Numbered from the stretch's first letter, positions 27,301-42,300 are shown. The stretch: DNA of 64,000 bases from Uranotaenia lowii (GCF_029784155.1 NC_073693.1:360482863-360546862), one strand, 5' to 3'. The notes: a model not told the origin generated them from the letters alone. Translations and numbers: made by a program.

Positions 27301-30300
27301 CGAAGTGAAATTGTCTAACAGAAAAAATTACAAAATTCTGCATTAAGAATTAAGTTTTGGGCTTATTTGACATAGAATTAGATAAAGGTCGAATTTCAGC
27401 AAAATATCTTCCATTTTGTTGCAAAAACGAACAATGATCCTTATTCCTTTAGTATACCACATACTTACTGCATAGCTGAGCAAATCTGGGCATTTTTTAA
27501 ATATGAAAAAATCGCTTGATCTTCTTCTTCTTCTTCTTTTACCAACATAGCCAAAACGTGTAAGCATCCTGGAAAATGAATAGACTTGCGTCCTTCATTT
27601 TTCTTTTCAACGTTATCTCTGTTACATAAAACATGTATTGCAGAGATAACTACGGCCAGGCCAACCATGTGGTAATTACCGCAAAAGATTCTGGAGCAAG
27701 GGGAGGAATAAAGCGTGGAGTTCCCTACCAAACCCTTCATATGGATTACTTAAATACCTACAGCATAATTTGAAAATAGCTACACTAATCTAATGACAAT
27801 GTGTTTTAGGAAAATAACGTTCAATATAATGGAAAAAGGTTTGATCTCACCAAATAAGTCTCGGAAGTTTTCGACTAGAAAACTTTTCCTCTACTCCGGA
27901 GCAACTGACTTTAAAATTCCTTTCGAACTCTCCCAACCAAAATTCAGCATGCCGAAACAAAGTGCGAACCACTCCGGGAACAACCACCAGTCACTTAATT
28001 TATCATTTTCCACTGTTTAATTTTAAAATTTCTAGTTTTTTTTTGTAATTGATTTTAAAAAATTAAGGACAAAAACGCGTGCGATGCTCAAAAATCATGG
28101 CTTACTCTTTAAATATGAAAAAATCGCTTAATCTGAACAAAATCTAGTGATTATTCCAAAACATATTAGAGGAAAATGAAAGAGTTTTACTGTAGACTGT
28201 AGTGTACTATAGTGTAGACATTTGTACTCTTTATCAAAGATTTAAAAAAATATGTTAATTTTTCAAACTAACTTTTCCAAATCGTTTTTGGGCGCAAAAA
28301 CATAAACTTGTTGAAGAAAAGTTTGAGTTTTTTTTTTTAAATTTATTAAATAATGAGAATAAACCCTGACAACTTCCGGGAAGATTTCAGGATATCCTAT
28401 CCAGGTCCGATTTAACTCATCTCGAATAATTCATTGAATTTATGGACTAGCTCGGATATATATTTAGAATTATCTGGGAAAACGATGATCTAAGTATAAA
28501 GAGCTACTTGTCGGCATTCACCAGCACGATAATGAACGAAGCCTTAAGGATTCCTTAAGTTTTTGAATATTAAATAAGTTATCCAATAACACTTGAAAAA
28601 TAAGGTATTGTATAAATTTTAAGAAAAATCGGTGTATTCGGCCGAATACTGAATTCGTTCGGTAAGCCAAATATTCGGCCTAACGGTTTTTTGGGTGATA
28701 TTTGGCCAGCCAAATTCTCGGTAGATCTCTATTAGAACGTACGATAATTCGGGACGTTACAATCGCATTTCTATTAGGATATATTGACAGTTTTACACGA
28801 ACACCACCTTAGCAGGAGGCCTCAGCCCTAACCTCAAACCATGGGAGAACAGAATAAGTTTTTGAGAAGGGCGCACGATAAACGCGATTTTGCGGTACTA
28901 ATATCGACAAATTCGCCCCGTGGAAAAGCGACACACAGATGCTCGTGTTTTGATTTTTTTGGGTGGTCAGGGCTGCCAAGTGCATTTTTTTTTTTTTTTT
29001 TTGTTTCGATTATAGTCGTTTTACCATCTTTATGGCATTCGCGACTCTATCAGCGTTGCAGTTGGCGGATCGTTATTGAAAAACTTATCCGGTACAACTG
29101 TGTTCGATGTTTACTCTTGGGCTCGAACTCACGGACATCGGCTCAGGAAGCAACAGACTTGCCAACTGAGCTATATCACAAGCCCCTGCCAAGTGCATTG
29201 ATATTTGGAAAATTATTATATTTTAAATTGAATTTTTATTGAAAAACGTTTTCATGAGTACTGAGAATTTGCAACTTTTCCCCTAGATTTCTATTAGAAT
29301 ATGAAATTAAACGCAACATTTATCTGAACTGAATAACAACTGTCTGTATCGCACACTTAAACGATGTAGCGAATTATGCGAAAATGTTATAAATAATCAG
29401 AGCATGCAGGCTATTATTTTCATAGTCAACATCAACGTGGCTTTTATTAATTTACTTTTTTTTTTTGTAACAGTGAATGATTTTGCATTCGTTTAGAAGT
29501 TAGAAACAACTCTTTTTACTTTACCGAGTAGTACATGAAAATATATTTCAGATGTTTTAAATTCACCTTGAAAATTCATTACTGGAAGATGGCTTATCTT
29601 CATCAATTTTATTAGAGACGCCCCGTAATGAATTCAAACGATTAGCTGTTGATTGTTAAAAAATTTAATCAATTCAGAAATATTATAATTAGTTTAAAAA
29701 AAAAACAAATACTGATTTTAGTAACGCGCCTAGCATCACTGGTGAGGCCGTCAGCTCATCAAAGTTTGAGGTTATGGCTGAGGCCAATTTTTCGCCAATA
29801 CTGGCGCCCGTGTATACCCTTATATCCATTATGTATGTATGTATGTATGTATGGTTCCCCCATCGGTAGCAAGGTCCTGCCTATGTCTGTGTGGCTTGGC
29901 CTTCGAATTAAATTCTAGGGCTTCCACGGCCGATGGTTCGTCGAAGGAAGGCATCCAACCCTCAGAAACGTACAATGGTTGGCAACCCACTCCGCTTGCA
30001 ATAGTTTCTTCAGGTTATCCCCAGATGCATTCCCTCTGAAAATATCCCTACCCCAAACGATAGTTATGGCCGTAAGGAAAATTACTCAAAAAGTCTGAAT
30101 AATACGATTATATGAATGAATTATAAAAAATAGTTATAAATGGTGTTTTGTTTTAAAAGGATACGTGTCTGAAAGGATAAAAGTTAATATGTATGTATGT
30201 ATAACTAAACTAGCAATTTGAGTACTTTTTCAAGATCCCAATGATAAAATTGAATTTGCGCTTTATGCACAGTTAAAAGTATCAGTTTAATATTTGAAGG

Positions 30301-33300
30301 TTATTGTCGAATTGTATAAATATATAACGTTTTAAAATATAACATGTTAGAATCATGTGACGTAAGGATAATTACTCAAAATATAGTTATGTATACAGTT
30401 GTTTAAAATAGAACCAATATTGTTTATTTAAAAGGATACCGATCTGGAGAGAAACTTTTAATTAGCATATATAAATTTACAAGTGTGCCGACGGAACACC
30501 CAAAACCCTTGAAACTGTCGAATCTTATCTTCGATTTATTTCATAGTAAAAACATTTAAAAATTACTAATTATGCGAGTACTTAAAATTTCTACTCGCAT
30601 AACGGTTTCATATTGTTAGTGATTCCTATCCATAAAGGGCTGTTACGCGAATACGGACAATATAAGCTTTGACTATTTACTGAACTTCAGATAGAGATAA
30701 TTTTTTATTGATCTTCTGTTGACTAACAAGTTGATAGTCGAGTAATATGTGGGTTCTGTAGAATTAGATATTTTGTGTTGAAATTTAATAAAACAACAGA
30801 CAGTTACAACTAAGAGTCTCCCCAAAAGAAAAACGAACATCCCTTGTGCAACATTTTAAAGTGTGTTTATAGTTGAAAGAAAAGTTAGTATCAGTTGCAG
30901 ACTATTGTCATTATCACGTTATCATTTTCAATTGGATCCAAGTTTATAGCCTTTATCAAGTCTCTAAATTCAAATATTTGTCAGTAACTATTTAAACAAG
31001 GAAACTATTGCATTCAAAATAAAATAGATATCATCAATCACCCTGCATTTGAACCACAATAATTCCCAGAGTGAATAAAAAGAATCCGAAACGAGAAACT
31101 TATAATGTTGTTAAATTGTAAATATTTAAATATTGAATTACCTTCAACAATCTGAAAAATAAATTTGTTAAAAAAGCATATTTATTTTATTCAGTTAATA
31201 TTTGATAAGAACCACATTGTATGAGCATATCTTTGGAAACGTTACTATAAGGGCAATAGTGCTTTTCTAAATTAACATTCGGTGGGTTTAATTGCTTTAA
31301 ACAAAAATCTCTGAAATCAAATTTGCAAGTCCCTGTAAGGGTATCCTTTTCCAGTTTAATTTGGGATACATTTTAAATGAAAACTTTTTGCGTTTACTTT
31401 CATGAAAAATAGTTTTATGTTCCAAATTTTTACAGCTTAAGCAAGCAATCACTGTAACTTTAGTCAACAATTCCGTCACAGCTCTTCCGAAACGGGAAAA
31501 AACTTCAAAAGTAAATATGAAAAATTGCGCCGGTGAGGCTACCGGAATAATTTGCAATCATGGCCAAAAAGTTCAAAAATTTCACTTAGAATTACAGTAT
31601 GAAATAAAACAGAGAAATTTAAATGACAATCACGAATCTGGATGAGTATAAGAACAAAGTTCGTTTCTCCTGCTTGCAAGTTGCCAGTGCTCAGGTAGAT
31701 ATGCATGGTATATAAATAATTTTAAAAGCTAACAATTTAGTTTGAAATATTTCAAAGGATACGCCAGAAAGCTGTTGACTTCAGTTGACTTTATCGATGG
31801 GTACTTCATCCGCTGGATCTTATTTTCCCAAGTCTCGTCCTGTCTCGACTGACTTAAAAGTTGATCACTGCCATCATCCGTCGGGACTCTTTTAATCTTG
31901 TCTCGTGTCGATCGATGTTATCTAATCCATCTAGGTTTCTGTGCTTTTTCGTTTCTCGTTCTACAACCGAATTCCTCAAGTAATGCCGGAAGACGAAAAT
32001 CTTCAGATTTATCCGTTTTGAATTTCACCCGTACCGACGTAAACGTAAACACAAAACAAAACAGGAAAATGCAACCCATGCAGCAGATAGACTTATCGTT
32101 ACACTCTTAAAAAATTATCTTAGTAAAACGTAAAATTTGTGCGATGTTTTTTCGATGACTAAGCATTTGTGAATGCTGCATGGGATATTGGAGCAGGGGA
32201 AAAATTTTGAACCACGTGATGAAAAAATTTCATTAGGATTTATTCCGGCCATAGAGGATCTGATCAACCGAAAATCGATCCTGATTGCACGTAACATAAG
32301 TTCGATCACTGTTTAAACATTATTCGCGATATTAATCTGCACTTTTCCTAGATGAAATAAGGATTTTCTCCATCATCGAAAACAAAAACTCTCAACACCG
32401 CCGTGTTGCCAAACTCACTCGTCCCGTCACAACTGGAATCTTTTACACATTATTGGAAGTCACATCGCAATCATCTTCAGTTGGATGTCCCGTCACAACT
32501 GGAATCTTTAACTCATGATTGGAAGTCCCATCGCAATCATCTTCAGTTGGATGTCCCGTCACAACTGGAATCTTTTACTCATGATTGGAAGTCCCATCGC
32601 AATCATCTTCAGTTGGATGTCCCGTCACAACTGATGTATACCCTTATATCCATTATACACGGAAAATAATAAAAAAATAAAATTTACCGAAATAGAAAGG
32701 TATATGCTTGTGAAATCCAAAAAGATAACTTTTACCTAACCTAGGTGAAACTCTCCTCACAACGAGCTAAAGTTTACCTGAATATTTTGCCTAAAAGTCA
32801 TTAGGCCAAATAGATATAAGGCCGAATGGATATTAGGCCCAAAAGTCGCTAGGTCGAATGGATGCTAGGCCGATAAGACATATTAACGCGTGCCTGCATG
32901 TTAAGCCGAATCGTCGATTCGGCCCGATGACTATTCGGCATAACATCCTTTCAGATTTGCGTCCTTCAAGCCTTACAGCCTTCGGCTGGATTACCGTCGG
33001 CCAAATAACCCATCCGGCCTATTGCTCTATTCAGCCTAATAACCCATTCGGCATTGCGTACATTGGACGAATGACTTTCGGTCGAATAGCTTTCGGTCTC
33101 ATAACTTTTGGTCGAATGACTCAGCCTCCCTAAAGGCTACGTGCCTAAGCTTTTTGTTATTTATACACGAAATAAATTAAAAAGGTAAACTTTACCTAGT
33201 TACAGGGTAGTTTTTTGCTCTCCCTTTTCGAGGTAAATTTTACCTTTTTTCATTCACCTAGCAAAAAGGGGAATTTTACCGTTTTTCTTTCCATCTAGAA

Positions 33301-36300
33301 AAAAGGTAAATTTTACCTTTTTGGGATTCACTGAGCAAAAAATTGCACTCTATCGGTTTCCTTGTGTTCAATGTCTAAAAGGGCTTTTTTCGCTGTTCTT
33401 CGGTTCTTGGGTCAAATATCCTATTCGTCCTATTCGACCGAAAACCCTTCGGCCTGTTAACCCATTCGGACTAACATCTTTCAGCCTGTACAGACCCACC
33501 CTTCAGGCACGCTTTTTTTTCTTGTAGGGGAGAGCCCTCTGCGACCGGTAGTTGATCTATTGTGGTATTTACCCCGCGTTAATATATGATTTCAGGTTCA
33601 CCTTTACTATCGGTTGGAGTGACAGTTTATTGCTGACTAAGAATTTTATCCCAAACGGGTATGATATCAAAGATGCATGATATAACCTTCTAAGGGCTTT
33701 TATGCAACCATATATCTTGTGGGTTTATTAACTTTGCCCCAAGTTCACGCTTTCTCCTATTTAGAAGGGCGCAGCAGTTGCATAGACGATCCTCAGCAGT
33801 TTCTTTTACGAACCCGCAGAACCGACAGTCATCGTTTTGAATTATGTTTATCCTTTTGAGATGCTGTTTTGTTGGAAAATGTCCGGTCAAGAGACCTGTG
33901 AAAGTACTAAACTCGTGCTTACTTAAGTTCAACATATTTTTGGAGAGTCGTGCGCTTTTTTCATTGAATCTTTTTGCCTGAGTTACTCCCTCCGCTGTTT
34001 TCCAGTTGGAAACATTAGTGGTGCTTTCCCGGTTCTTGAGCTCCATAGTCAAGGCACTTTTTGATACTCCGCAGAAAGGTTCAGGTCCAATCAACAGTCC
34101 CTGAGATCCTTCCCTAGCTAGTTGGTCTGCTTCTTCGTTCCCTAGGATATCGCGGTGGCCTGGTACTCAGAATAAAGATACTCTGTTCCTTATGGCCAGG
34201 TTTCTTAGTGCAACTATACACTCCCATATTAGTTGGAGTAACATGTGAAGGTACTTAGAGCTCCCCTTTTCAAACAGGCTAAAGTGAAATTGAGATCCTG
34301 AGTCTTGGTCCGAAAACCCCTGCCCGAGTTCTATTATCCATTTTTGACCCATCAGTGAAAAATAGGATCGATCTGGAAGGAACCGCAGGTTCACCTGACT
34401 CCCACACGTCCCTATCATTGATGGTATGTCTAGGTTGAAAATGGGCTCCATCTAGTAATCATTTTTCACAATAAATGAGTTTAATTTAAATTTCTCTAGG
34501 ATTTTGAGGTGTTCTGTAGGATCTCCTTCATAGAGAGTTTTGTGTTTGGAAAGTCTCAAGGCACTACGTTCCACCTCTAACTCGATGAATTGATGTAGAG
34601 GCAGAATATTTAGTAGTGCATTTAGAGCCTAATTCGGTGTGCTTCGCTTTGCGCCAGTTATAGCTAGCGTGTTGCTAGTCTTTGGAGCTTCGCTAGTTTT
34701 TCTGGGCCGTAATTTGCATAGTTTTGGTCCACCATACTAAGGAGGCATAAGAGATTTTGGGTCTTATAATAGCTATTACATGCTCTATCAGCGGGTTCCA
34801 TAATAGTTTTGAGTCTAGTATTATGCTTAAGTATTTCACTTGTCATTCGAGGTTTAACACTTCCTTATCTAATGTTAGACGTTTTAGTGTATTTTTTCGT
34901 CTCATAGTGAAAGCAGTAGTTTTGTAAGGGTTTATATTCAGTCCCCTTTCCCTGCACCAAAATAGAGGCACGCTTAGTCTTCTAAAATTATTTTTCTAGT
35001 AGTGATTTCCATATAAGATTAAAACTCGTCGCAAGAACCAATCAAACCATTTCATATTATACACAGTTTCTGTGATCCAAAAGCTATCGTTAAATTTCAC
35101 GGGAGCGCAACAATTTATTCGAAGACCACATTTTGATTAAAACAAGAATAAAAAAGTTATTAAGGTTAAAAAATGACCTTACATTTCCAGAATAATATGC
35201 AGCCCTGTTTTCTGGTCGGGGCGGTCGAACATTTTGACGTCTCATTAACAGTTATTTTATGGTTGCCAGAACTTTTTCACACGTATCCGAGCTATTTTAT
35301 ATAAAAACCTGATAAAATCCGGGCATTTGATTTCAAAATTTGGTCCAAAAATTTTTCCAAATTCGGTTGAGACTTGGTAGGCTGTGGGCAAAGAAAACGG
35401 TCAAGTTTTTTTGACAGGAATTTATTTGAAATTTGTGATATTTGTGAAATATTTTAAGATAGAAGCTTGTGGTGGTTAAAGTTCAAGAAATGGATCTGAC
35501 CAGTGGCCAACCCAAAAGAAGCTCTACTATTTAGCCTCGGTTCCTCCGAAGAAGCGAAGCCGGCCGTTTCCACAACATAACCTGATCCAGTCAAGCTACG
35601 TTCCCAGAAACTTTTACCGCAGTTGAAGCTATGACTGCGTCCTGAATCATCCGTAATCATCGTTTCCCTTTGATTTGGTGAGCCCGTTCTGTTTTTTTTT
35701 TGCTTATTTATATTCTACATATAAAGGAAATCACAAACAACATAACCCTATAAAATCATATGATATATGAAATCTTATGAAGCGTTTGGCAGAGAACTCC
35801 ACGCTTCATTCCTCCCTTGTTCCCGTATCTTTCGCGTTTTTCATCACATGATTGGCCTGGCCGTTGTAGTATCTGCAATGCATGTTCTATGTATCAGATA
35901 CTATGTTGAAAAGAAAAATAAGGAACGCAAGTTTTTTATTTTCCAGGATGCATACAAGTTCTGGCCATTTTGATGTGAGAAGACGAAGAAGAAGAAGAAT
36001 AATCCGGGCAAATGCGGTTAAAACTTAGAAATTTCTCTACAAAAATTAAGAAAAAAACTTAAAAAATTGTGTTTAGACTGCCAAAAAACCTTTCTTTGTT
36101 TTTTTTTTATAAAACTTGCTTAAAAATTGTTCCCATAAATATTTTGTTTTTTACAAAACCCTTTGACTCAGTTTGATTTTGACGGATAAAGTGCAATAGT
36201 CCGGGTGAAACGCAGGGAAGGCGAGGAAACCGGGTCGGACCGGACTTCTCCCAAATTTTTAATTCAATATTCGGGCAAACCTGGATGAACCGGGAAATCT

Positions 36301-39300
36301 GCCAAGCTTAAGAGATTATCCTTAAAAAGCTTTCGATGGAAAATTGGTGTTTCATGTTTTTGTCGAACAAAATTTCTTAAAATTCCATGCAAACTCGTAG
36401 TGTAATCACTTACCTTGGTCCGATCTGGCCCAATTTTTGCAAGGGGCCTCGTGTTACGTGTCACTCTGATATATTCATTCTTTATAACACATTTAAAAAT
36501 AAATGTCCCTACCTAATCAGGCGTCTTTCTCATTTAGGAAAAATGTCTCACTTTTTATAGCTTCTCTATCTATTTGAGTCTATTACTCAGGTTTACATTC
36601 CAGATGGTGTTCAATAAATATTGCATTCTAAGTTTCTCACGATTCCGTTAAAATAACGCTTGAATTGTTGCAAATATTTGAAAATTTGAATGTACAGAGA
36701 GCATTCCACACATACTGCCAGTGTCGTCAAAACGCCATCAAAGCTGAAAACAAACACACCTGTTGCGGCAAATTTCCCAGATGTGAGCACTTGAATACTT
36801 GCTGGTAAAGAAGAAGCGCCGGCACAAACATCGAATCGGGATGCCCATCAGGCGAGAGATCACTTTTCCAAATGAAATCGCCACTTTGTCAAATTCCTAC
36901 CGCTGCGCCGGCACATGTTGGTTTTGTTGTTATGAAGTCATTGATGCCATTGAGAGTTGTTCGGTGGATGAAACGAGCCTCTCGACGGGGGCAGCTGACC
37001 AGCAGAGGCCACATTCAGGCGCAGGACCCCTACTCGTACTCCACATTAAGGCGCTAAACGCAGAAATACCAAAAGGGGGAAGGGGGATCACAAACCAGAT
37101 TGTCCCTACTATAACTGCTTAACACAACAAGATCAGCAGGTTATGGAACGCCAGCCAAATAGTTACCGAGACCGGATTCATTGAGTGGCAAAGTGGAAGT
37201 TGGAAATACAAACTCCATCACTTCTCCGGTCTCAAGTTGAAGACTAAGCAAACACTTTCGGCCCTGTCGGCTTGATGTCTCTCGGCCAAAGCCATCGGTC
37301 GGTCTGTTGGTCTCTGGGCCTATTAATACCTAATGCAGGTAAACACAAGTGAAAGTTTTCCACCTTTCTCTCTCACTGGGAGAGTCGAGACATTCGCAGT
37401 CGCAGAGTCGGAAAGATCCGCGATCACGCAAAGATCTTAACCCACTCAGGCGGTTGAAATATTAAGAGTTGGTAGGTTGCTGACTGCCTTCGGATACCTA
37501 TTTCTTGGCAGCTGAGCACGAGCCCGTTTTGTTTTGTTTAAATTTTTATTATTATTTTGCGCTTGCACGCGATTTACAACTGCAGCCGCGCCGCCCGGTT
37601 TTGTTTTGTATTATTCAAACATAGTTGATATTTCAAGGGTCGATGAACGCCTCGGCGTTCAATGTTGTTAAAATTTTATGCCTTTTCGATTAGTGTGTGA
37701 TACTCCGTGATAGAGCACGGTTTTACAACACTTTTCTCACGAATTAGCATAAAAATGTAATTTTCTCCGCCGGCAACTTTCATAAGCCAACCACGTCGTC
37801 GGGAGAAAGAAATGACGTTATGCGCTCTTTACGTAATCATCACCATGCCGAGGTTTGTGTGAAACAGCTGAGGCAAGAAAATAATACACAATGATGAATC
37901 TCGTTGGGACCCCGTAAGTTTAAATAGGAGGGGCCTGAATGGATCCAAATAAAGAGCAAATTATTTTAAACAAACAATTTAGTACCCTGCTAATTAAAGT
38001 AATTCATCGAAATAATAAAGCTACGAACATCAAAATTTTTGCAAAATGATTTATTAACACGTTTTTGAAAAAAAAATTCATCACTTTAGGCATTGTTGTC
38101 GTTTTTCTAATTTTTGAAAATTTGGTGTCTTTTTTATAATTTTTTAGTTATATTTAAATTTTTGTTGGTTGTCTGCATTTAATATAATTTTTAAGGATCT
38201 TTTTAAAGTTTTGATTAGTGTTTGGGTTATTTGTAATTGATTTTTTGTGTTTTTATCTTTTGGATCGACATTTAGAGCATTCAAATTCTATTTAAAGATT
38301 ATGTGTTTCATCTCTTGAAATACAATCTGCTTTACCACGTCAATTTGTTTTCTAAGTATATCCTAATTGGTAGGCGCAAGAAATAGCCGTCATTCAGGCG
38401 TTTACGGAGTGCTCATGTCTAGAAAGTAGTATAGCGAGGATTTGAATATTACAAGAAACAGCTTTATGCCGGTTCTCGAGGTTCAATTCGCACTGCTATA
38501 TATTATTCAAGTCTTGTTCAAATACTTTAAATTTAATTTTCTGAGATGATTCAGGTGTTGAAATTCCTCTTCAATTTTTTTTATTATTATTTTTTTTTTT
38601 ATTTATCGCGATGCATGTTTTGATGAAACATTGATTTCTTAAGATTTATTCTTAGTACTGGAAGTTTACCCTCGCTTATTTAGATCAATTGCAGAAAATT
38701 CCAAGCCATCTATAAGGTTCTCAAATGAACTAGACTTTGTATTTAAATAAAATTTCAGGGAGAAGGCATTTGCCTAGTGATATTCATTGTGAACGTAAAT
38801 ATTGTCTCTTGAAAATGATTAAACTTAGTAAATTCAATTCTTTGATGCTTCCCGGGACACCTACTGATGATTTTTTTTTATATAATTTTGATGCAATTGT
38901 GATGTGAAAATTACGCTGAAGTTGGTACGTAGTACTTGCGAGAAACAGATACTTGCACATTTTGTGTCATCATTCAGGCGTTTCATGAAGCTTGTATCGA
39001 GTATTGGATGAATTAGGAGACTGTAAAAATCAGCTGTCCATTTCAAGTGTAACAGGATAAGAGTAGTTTTTGGGGTAGTTTTAGTTTATTTTCTAACAAA
39101 ACAATTCGGCCATTTATTTAGGTAAATATTTAAATAAAATTGAATTTTAACCAATTGAGGCTATGTTAAAATTTGGTTAAAGACGCAGAGAAAATATTTC
39201 TCAAATAAACCAGTTTGTTCCATAACCTGTATAAAACTATATGAAATACCACAGAATAAGAACTCAAGAAAAACATATCTCGAGACGATTGCTTCAGATG

Positions 39301-42300
39301 ATGAATATAGTGATCTTTTAGGATTCAAAAACCTTCTAGTTCAATCTAATGCTTTCGAATCGAATCGGACGTTTCGATCAATATTTGATAAAATATAAAA
39401 ATAAATACAACTAATCATATATAACTGTAATATTACTAATAAATTTTTATCTGAATCTTGTTTAAGCAATAAGTTCAAAAATATTTATAAATAATTTTAT
39501 ATGCATTTACATATGCTTTGAAACCGAAGCGAAGACAAATTCCCTAGGAATATAATTAGCTACAAACTATGTAGTCATCTATTCATAATTATCATTATTC
39601 AAAACATTACTTCGTTCTGTTCATACATTGAAGCTTAAATTGCAGGATTTCTAAAGTATATGAGGCGAAGGAAAACAAAGAATAAAAGAGTTTTCAAAAC
39701 GGCAATGATAATATAAATAGTCTGGAAAATTTGTGTCTGCCTTTTAAAAAATGGAAATATTATTAATTCAATTTAATTTCAATCTTCTTCCATAAACGCT
39801 GTTTTGCAAATTCTTTGCTTAAACAGGGATCGAGATAAGGAAAAATAGCTAGTTTGTCTAGGAAGAAATGTGGATAATAATATTTTTTTCTTTCACACTT
39901 CACTCGAGGTATCATTATTAGACTTTAATCAGTTGCCTCATAAATAAGGAATTTCCTTAGGAAATATCTAGGAGCATAGGAGGTGTAGGAAAAACATGAT
40001 CGCACCATTTACCAAAATGGATCCTGATCTCTACCTTTCTTCTACTAACACAACCCCATCCTTTGATACTTGAATATAGATTCGCAGACGTACAGACGGT
40101 TTCCATAGCTGGTAATACTGACTTATCTCTAATTCTGACTATTTCAAATTTATTTTTGGAGTATGCAGGACCGAGAGGTTGCTAGTTGAACCTAAAGAGT
40201 ATCATACTAACATTCCTTCCTTTATCCTCATTGACTACTAGGAAGTGGCCGGCGCAGTTATTAATCATTTATACAATAGGAGAGCATGAGTTTTGTACAT
40301 TGAGAATGTAGTGCTAATCCCAAGCACCATTCTTTTGGACTTTGTACAAAATTGATGGCCTCGATTAATCACGGAGTAGCAACCATTGGCGATGCAGAAT
40401 TCGTTCCGCTTAGCCACGCCAGCGATCATGGAATTCGAAATGCACAGATTGAAAAAAATATTAAAAATATAAATATTCAAATACCTACAATCCCTATGAA
40501 AAAAAATATGAATCAATTACAATAGAATACATGTGACTATGCAAAAGTTAATGGAGCATTTCGAGTTCAATGATTTAAGGTGGATATGAGTAGTCAACCA
40601 AGCTAAGCTAAGCTATATTTAAATTTTTGTTGGTTGTCGTTATTTTTTTTATTACGAAATATTTTTTGCTTCGATTATAGTCGTTTTAACATCTGTATGC
40701 GACTTTGTATCAACGATACAGTTGGGGAACAGTTATTGAAAACCTATGCTGTGCAACTGTGTTCGATGTTTACTCTTGGGCTCAAACTCATGGACATCGG
40801 CTCAAGAGGCAACTGCTTTACCAAATAAGCTATATCACTAGCCATTTAGCCATCTTTATCATTTTTTCTTTTTTAAACTCATTTTTATTGTTTAAGATAT
40901 TAAAGTCGTTTTTATCATTTTTGCCGTTTTTGTTATTTATATAATTCTTGTCATGCATGTAATTTATATCAATTTTGTCACTCTGGCCTTTTCGGTCATT
41001 TTTGATTTTTTTTGTAATTTGTATCATTTTGGTTGTTTGCCTTTTTTGTCAGTTTTGAATTTTTGTAAATTTTGTATTTTTTGTCATTCTTATCATTTTG
41101 GCATTATCGTCAAATTGTTTTTTGTCATTTGTGTTATTTTTGTCCTTATTGTCATTTCTTTCATTTTTGCTCTTTTGTCATTTTGGGATTTTTTGTCATT
41201 TTGTGATTTTTTGTCATTTGTGATTTTTGTCAATTTTGTTTTTTTTTTTGTTATTTTTGTTTATTGGCTGATTTTGTCAATTTTGTCATTTCTGTCAGAT
41301 ATGTTAGTTTTGGCATTCTTGTCATTGTTGCCATTTGTGGCATGTTTTTCGTATTTTTCACTTTTGTATGATTTGTCAATTCTATATTTTTTTTGGCTTT
41401 TTGTTGTTTTGGTAATTGTTTCTTTTTTATAGTTTTTGTGATATTTGTCTTTTTTAAAGTTTTTTAATTTTTTTTAAATAAATGTAATTTTTGTACTTTT
41501 TTTTATTTTTATTTTATTTTAATATTTTGGACATTATTATTGATTTTGTCATTTTTGTCAATTTTGTAACTTTTTATTTTTCTATCAATTTTTGTTTCCA
41601 TCATTTTTATCAGTTTGCCATTTTTTTCATTTTTGTTTATTTACTGATATCGTCAATTTTGTGATTTTAATCATATTTGTCAATTTTTTAGATTTTTCAG
41701 TTTTGTCATTTTCGTAACTTCTGTCATTTTTGTATTTTTCTTTCCATTTTTGTCATAGTCGCCATTGTTGCATTCTTTTTCGTTATGGTCATTTTTGTCG
41801 TTTAAACATTTTAGTCATTATTGTTATAATTGACGTTATATCATTTGATGATTTTTATCATTTTTATAAATAATTTTTTCATTAATTTTTATATTTTCAA
41901 TTTATTATATTTCTAAAGTTTTGTAATTTCTGTGACTTTTATCATTTTTTGGTAATTTTTATCATTTTTTATCATTATTGCTATATTGCTATTGTTGTCA
42001 TTTCTAATAATTTTGTAAATTTTGCATTTTTATAATTTTTGTGATTCTTGTCATTTTTGCCATTTTCGTCACTTCTGTAATTTTGGACATTTATGTCATT
42101 TTTGTAATTTTTGTCATTTTTTTCAATTTTGTCACTTTTGTCATTTTTGTCATTTTTGTCATTTTTGTTAATTTTTTTTTCATTTTTGTTATTTTTGTCA
42201 TTTTTGTCATTTTTTGTCATTTTTATCATTCTGGTCATTTTTGTCATTTTGTCATTTTTAATTTTTGTCATTTTTGTCATTTTTGTCATTTTTGTCATTT

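Noticed and set aside
32422..32635. CRISPR-like array
   Set aside because: The 66-bp units are contiguous repeats without distinct spacers, in a eukaryotic intron.
36799..37122. 107-codon ORF overlapping a 61-codon ORF in another frame
   Set aside because: Overlapping short frames in a balanced-composition island, no domain, no homology recognised.
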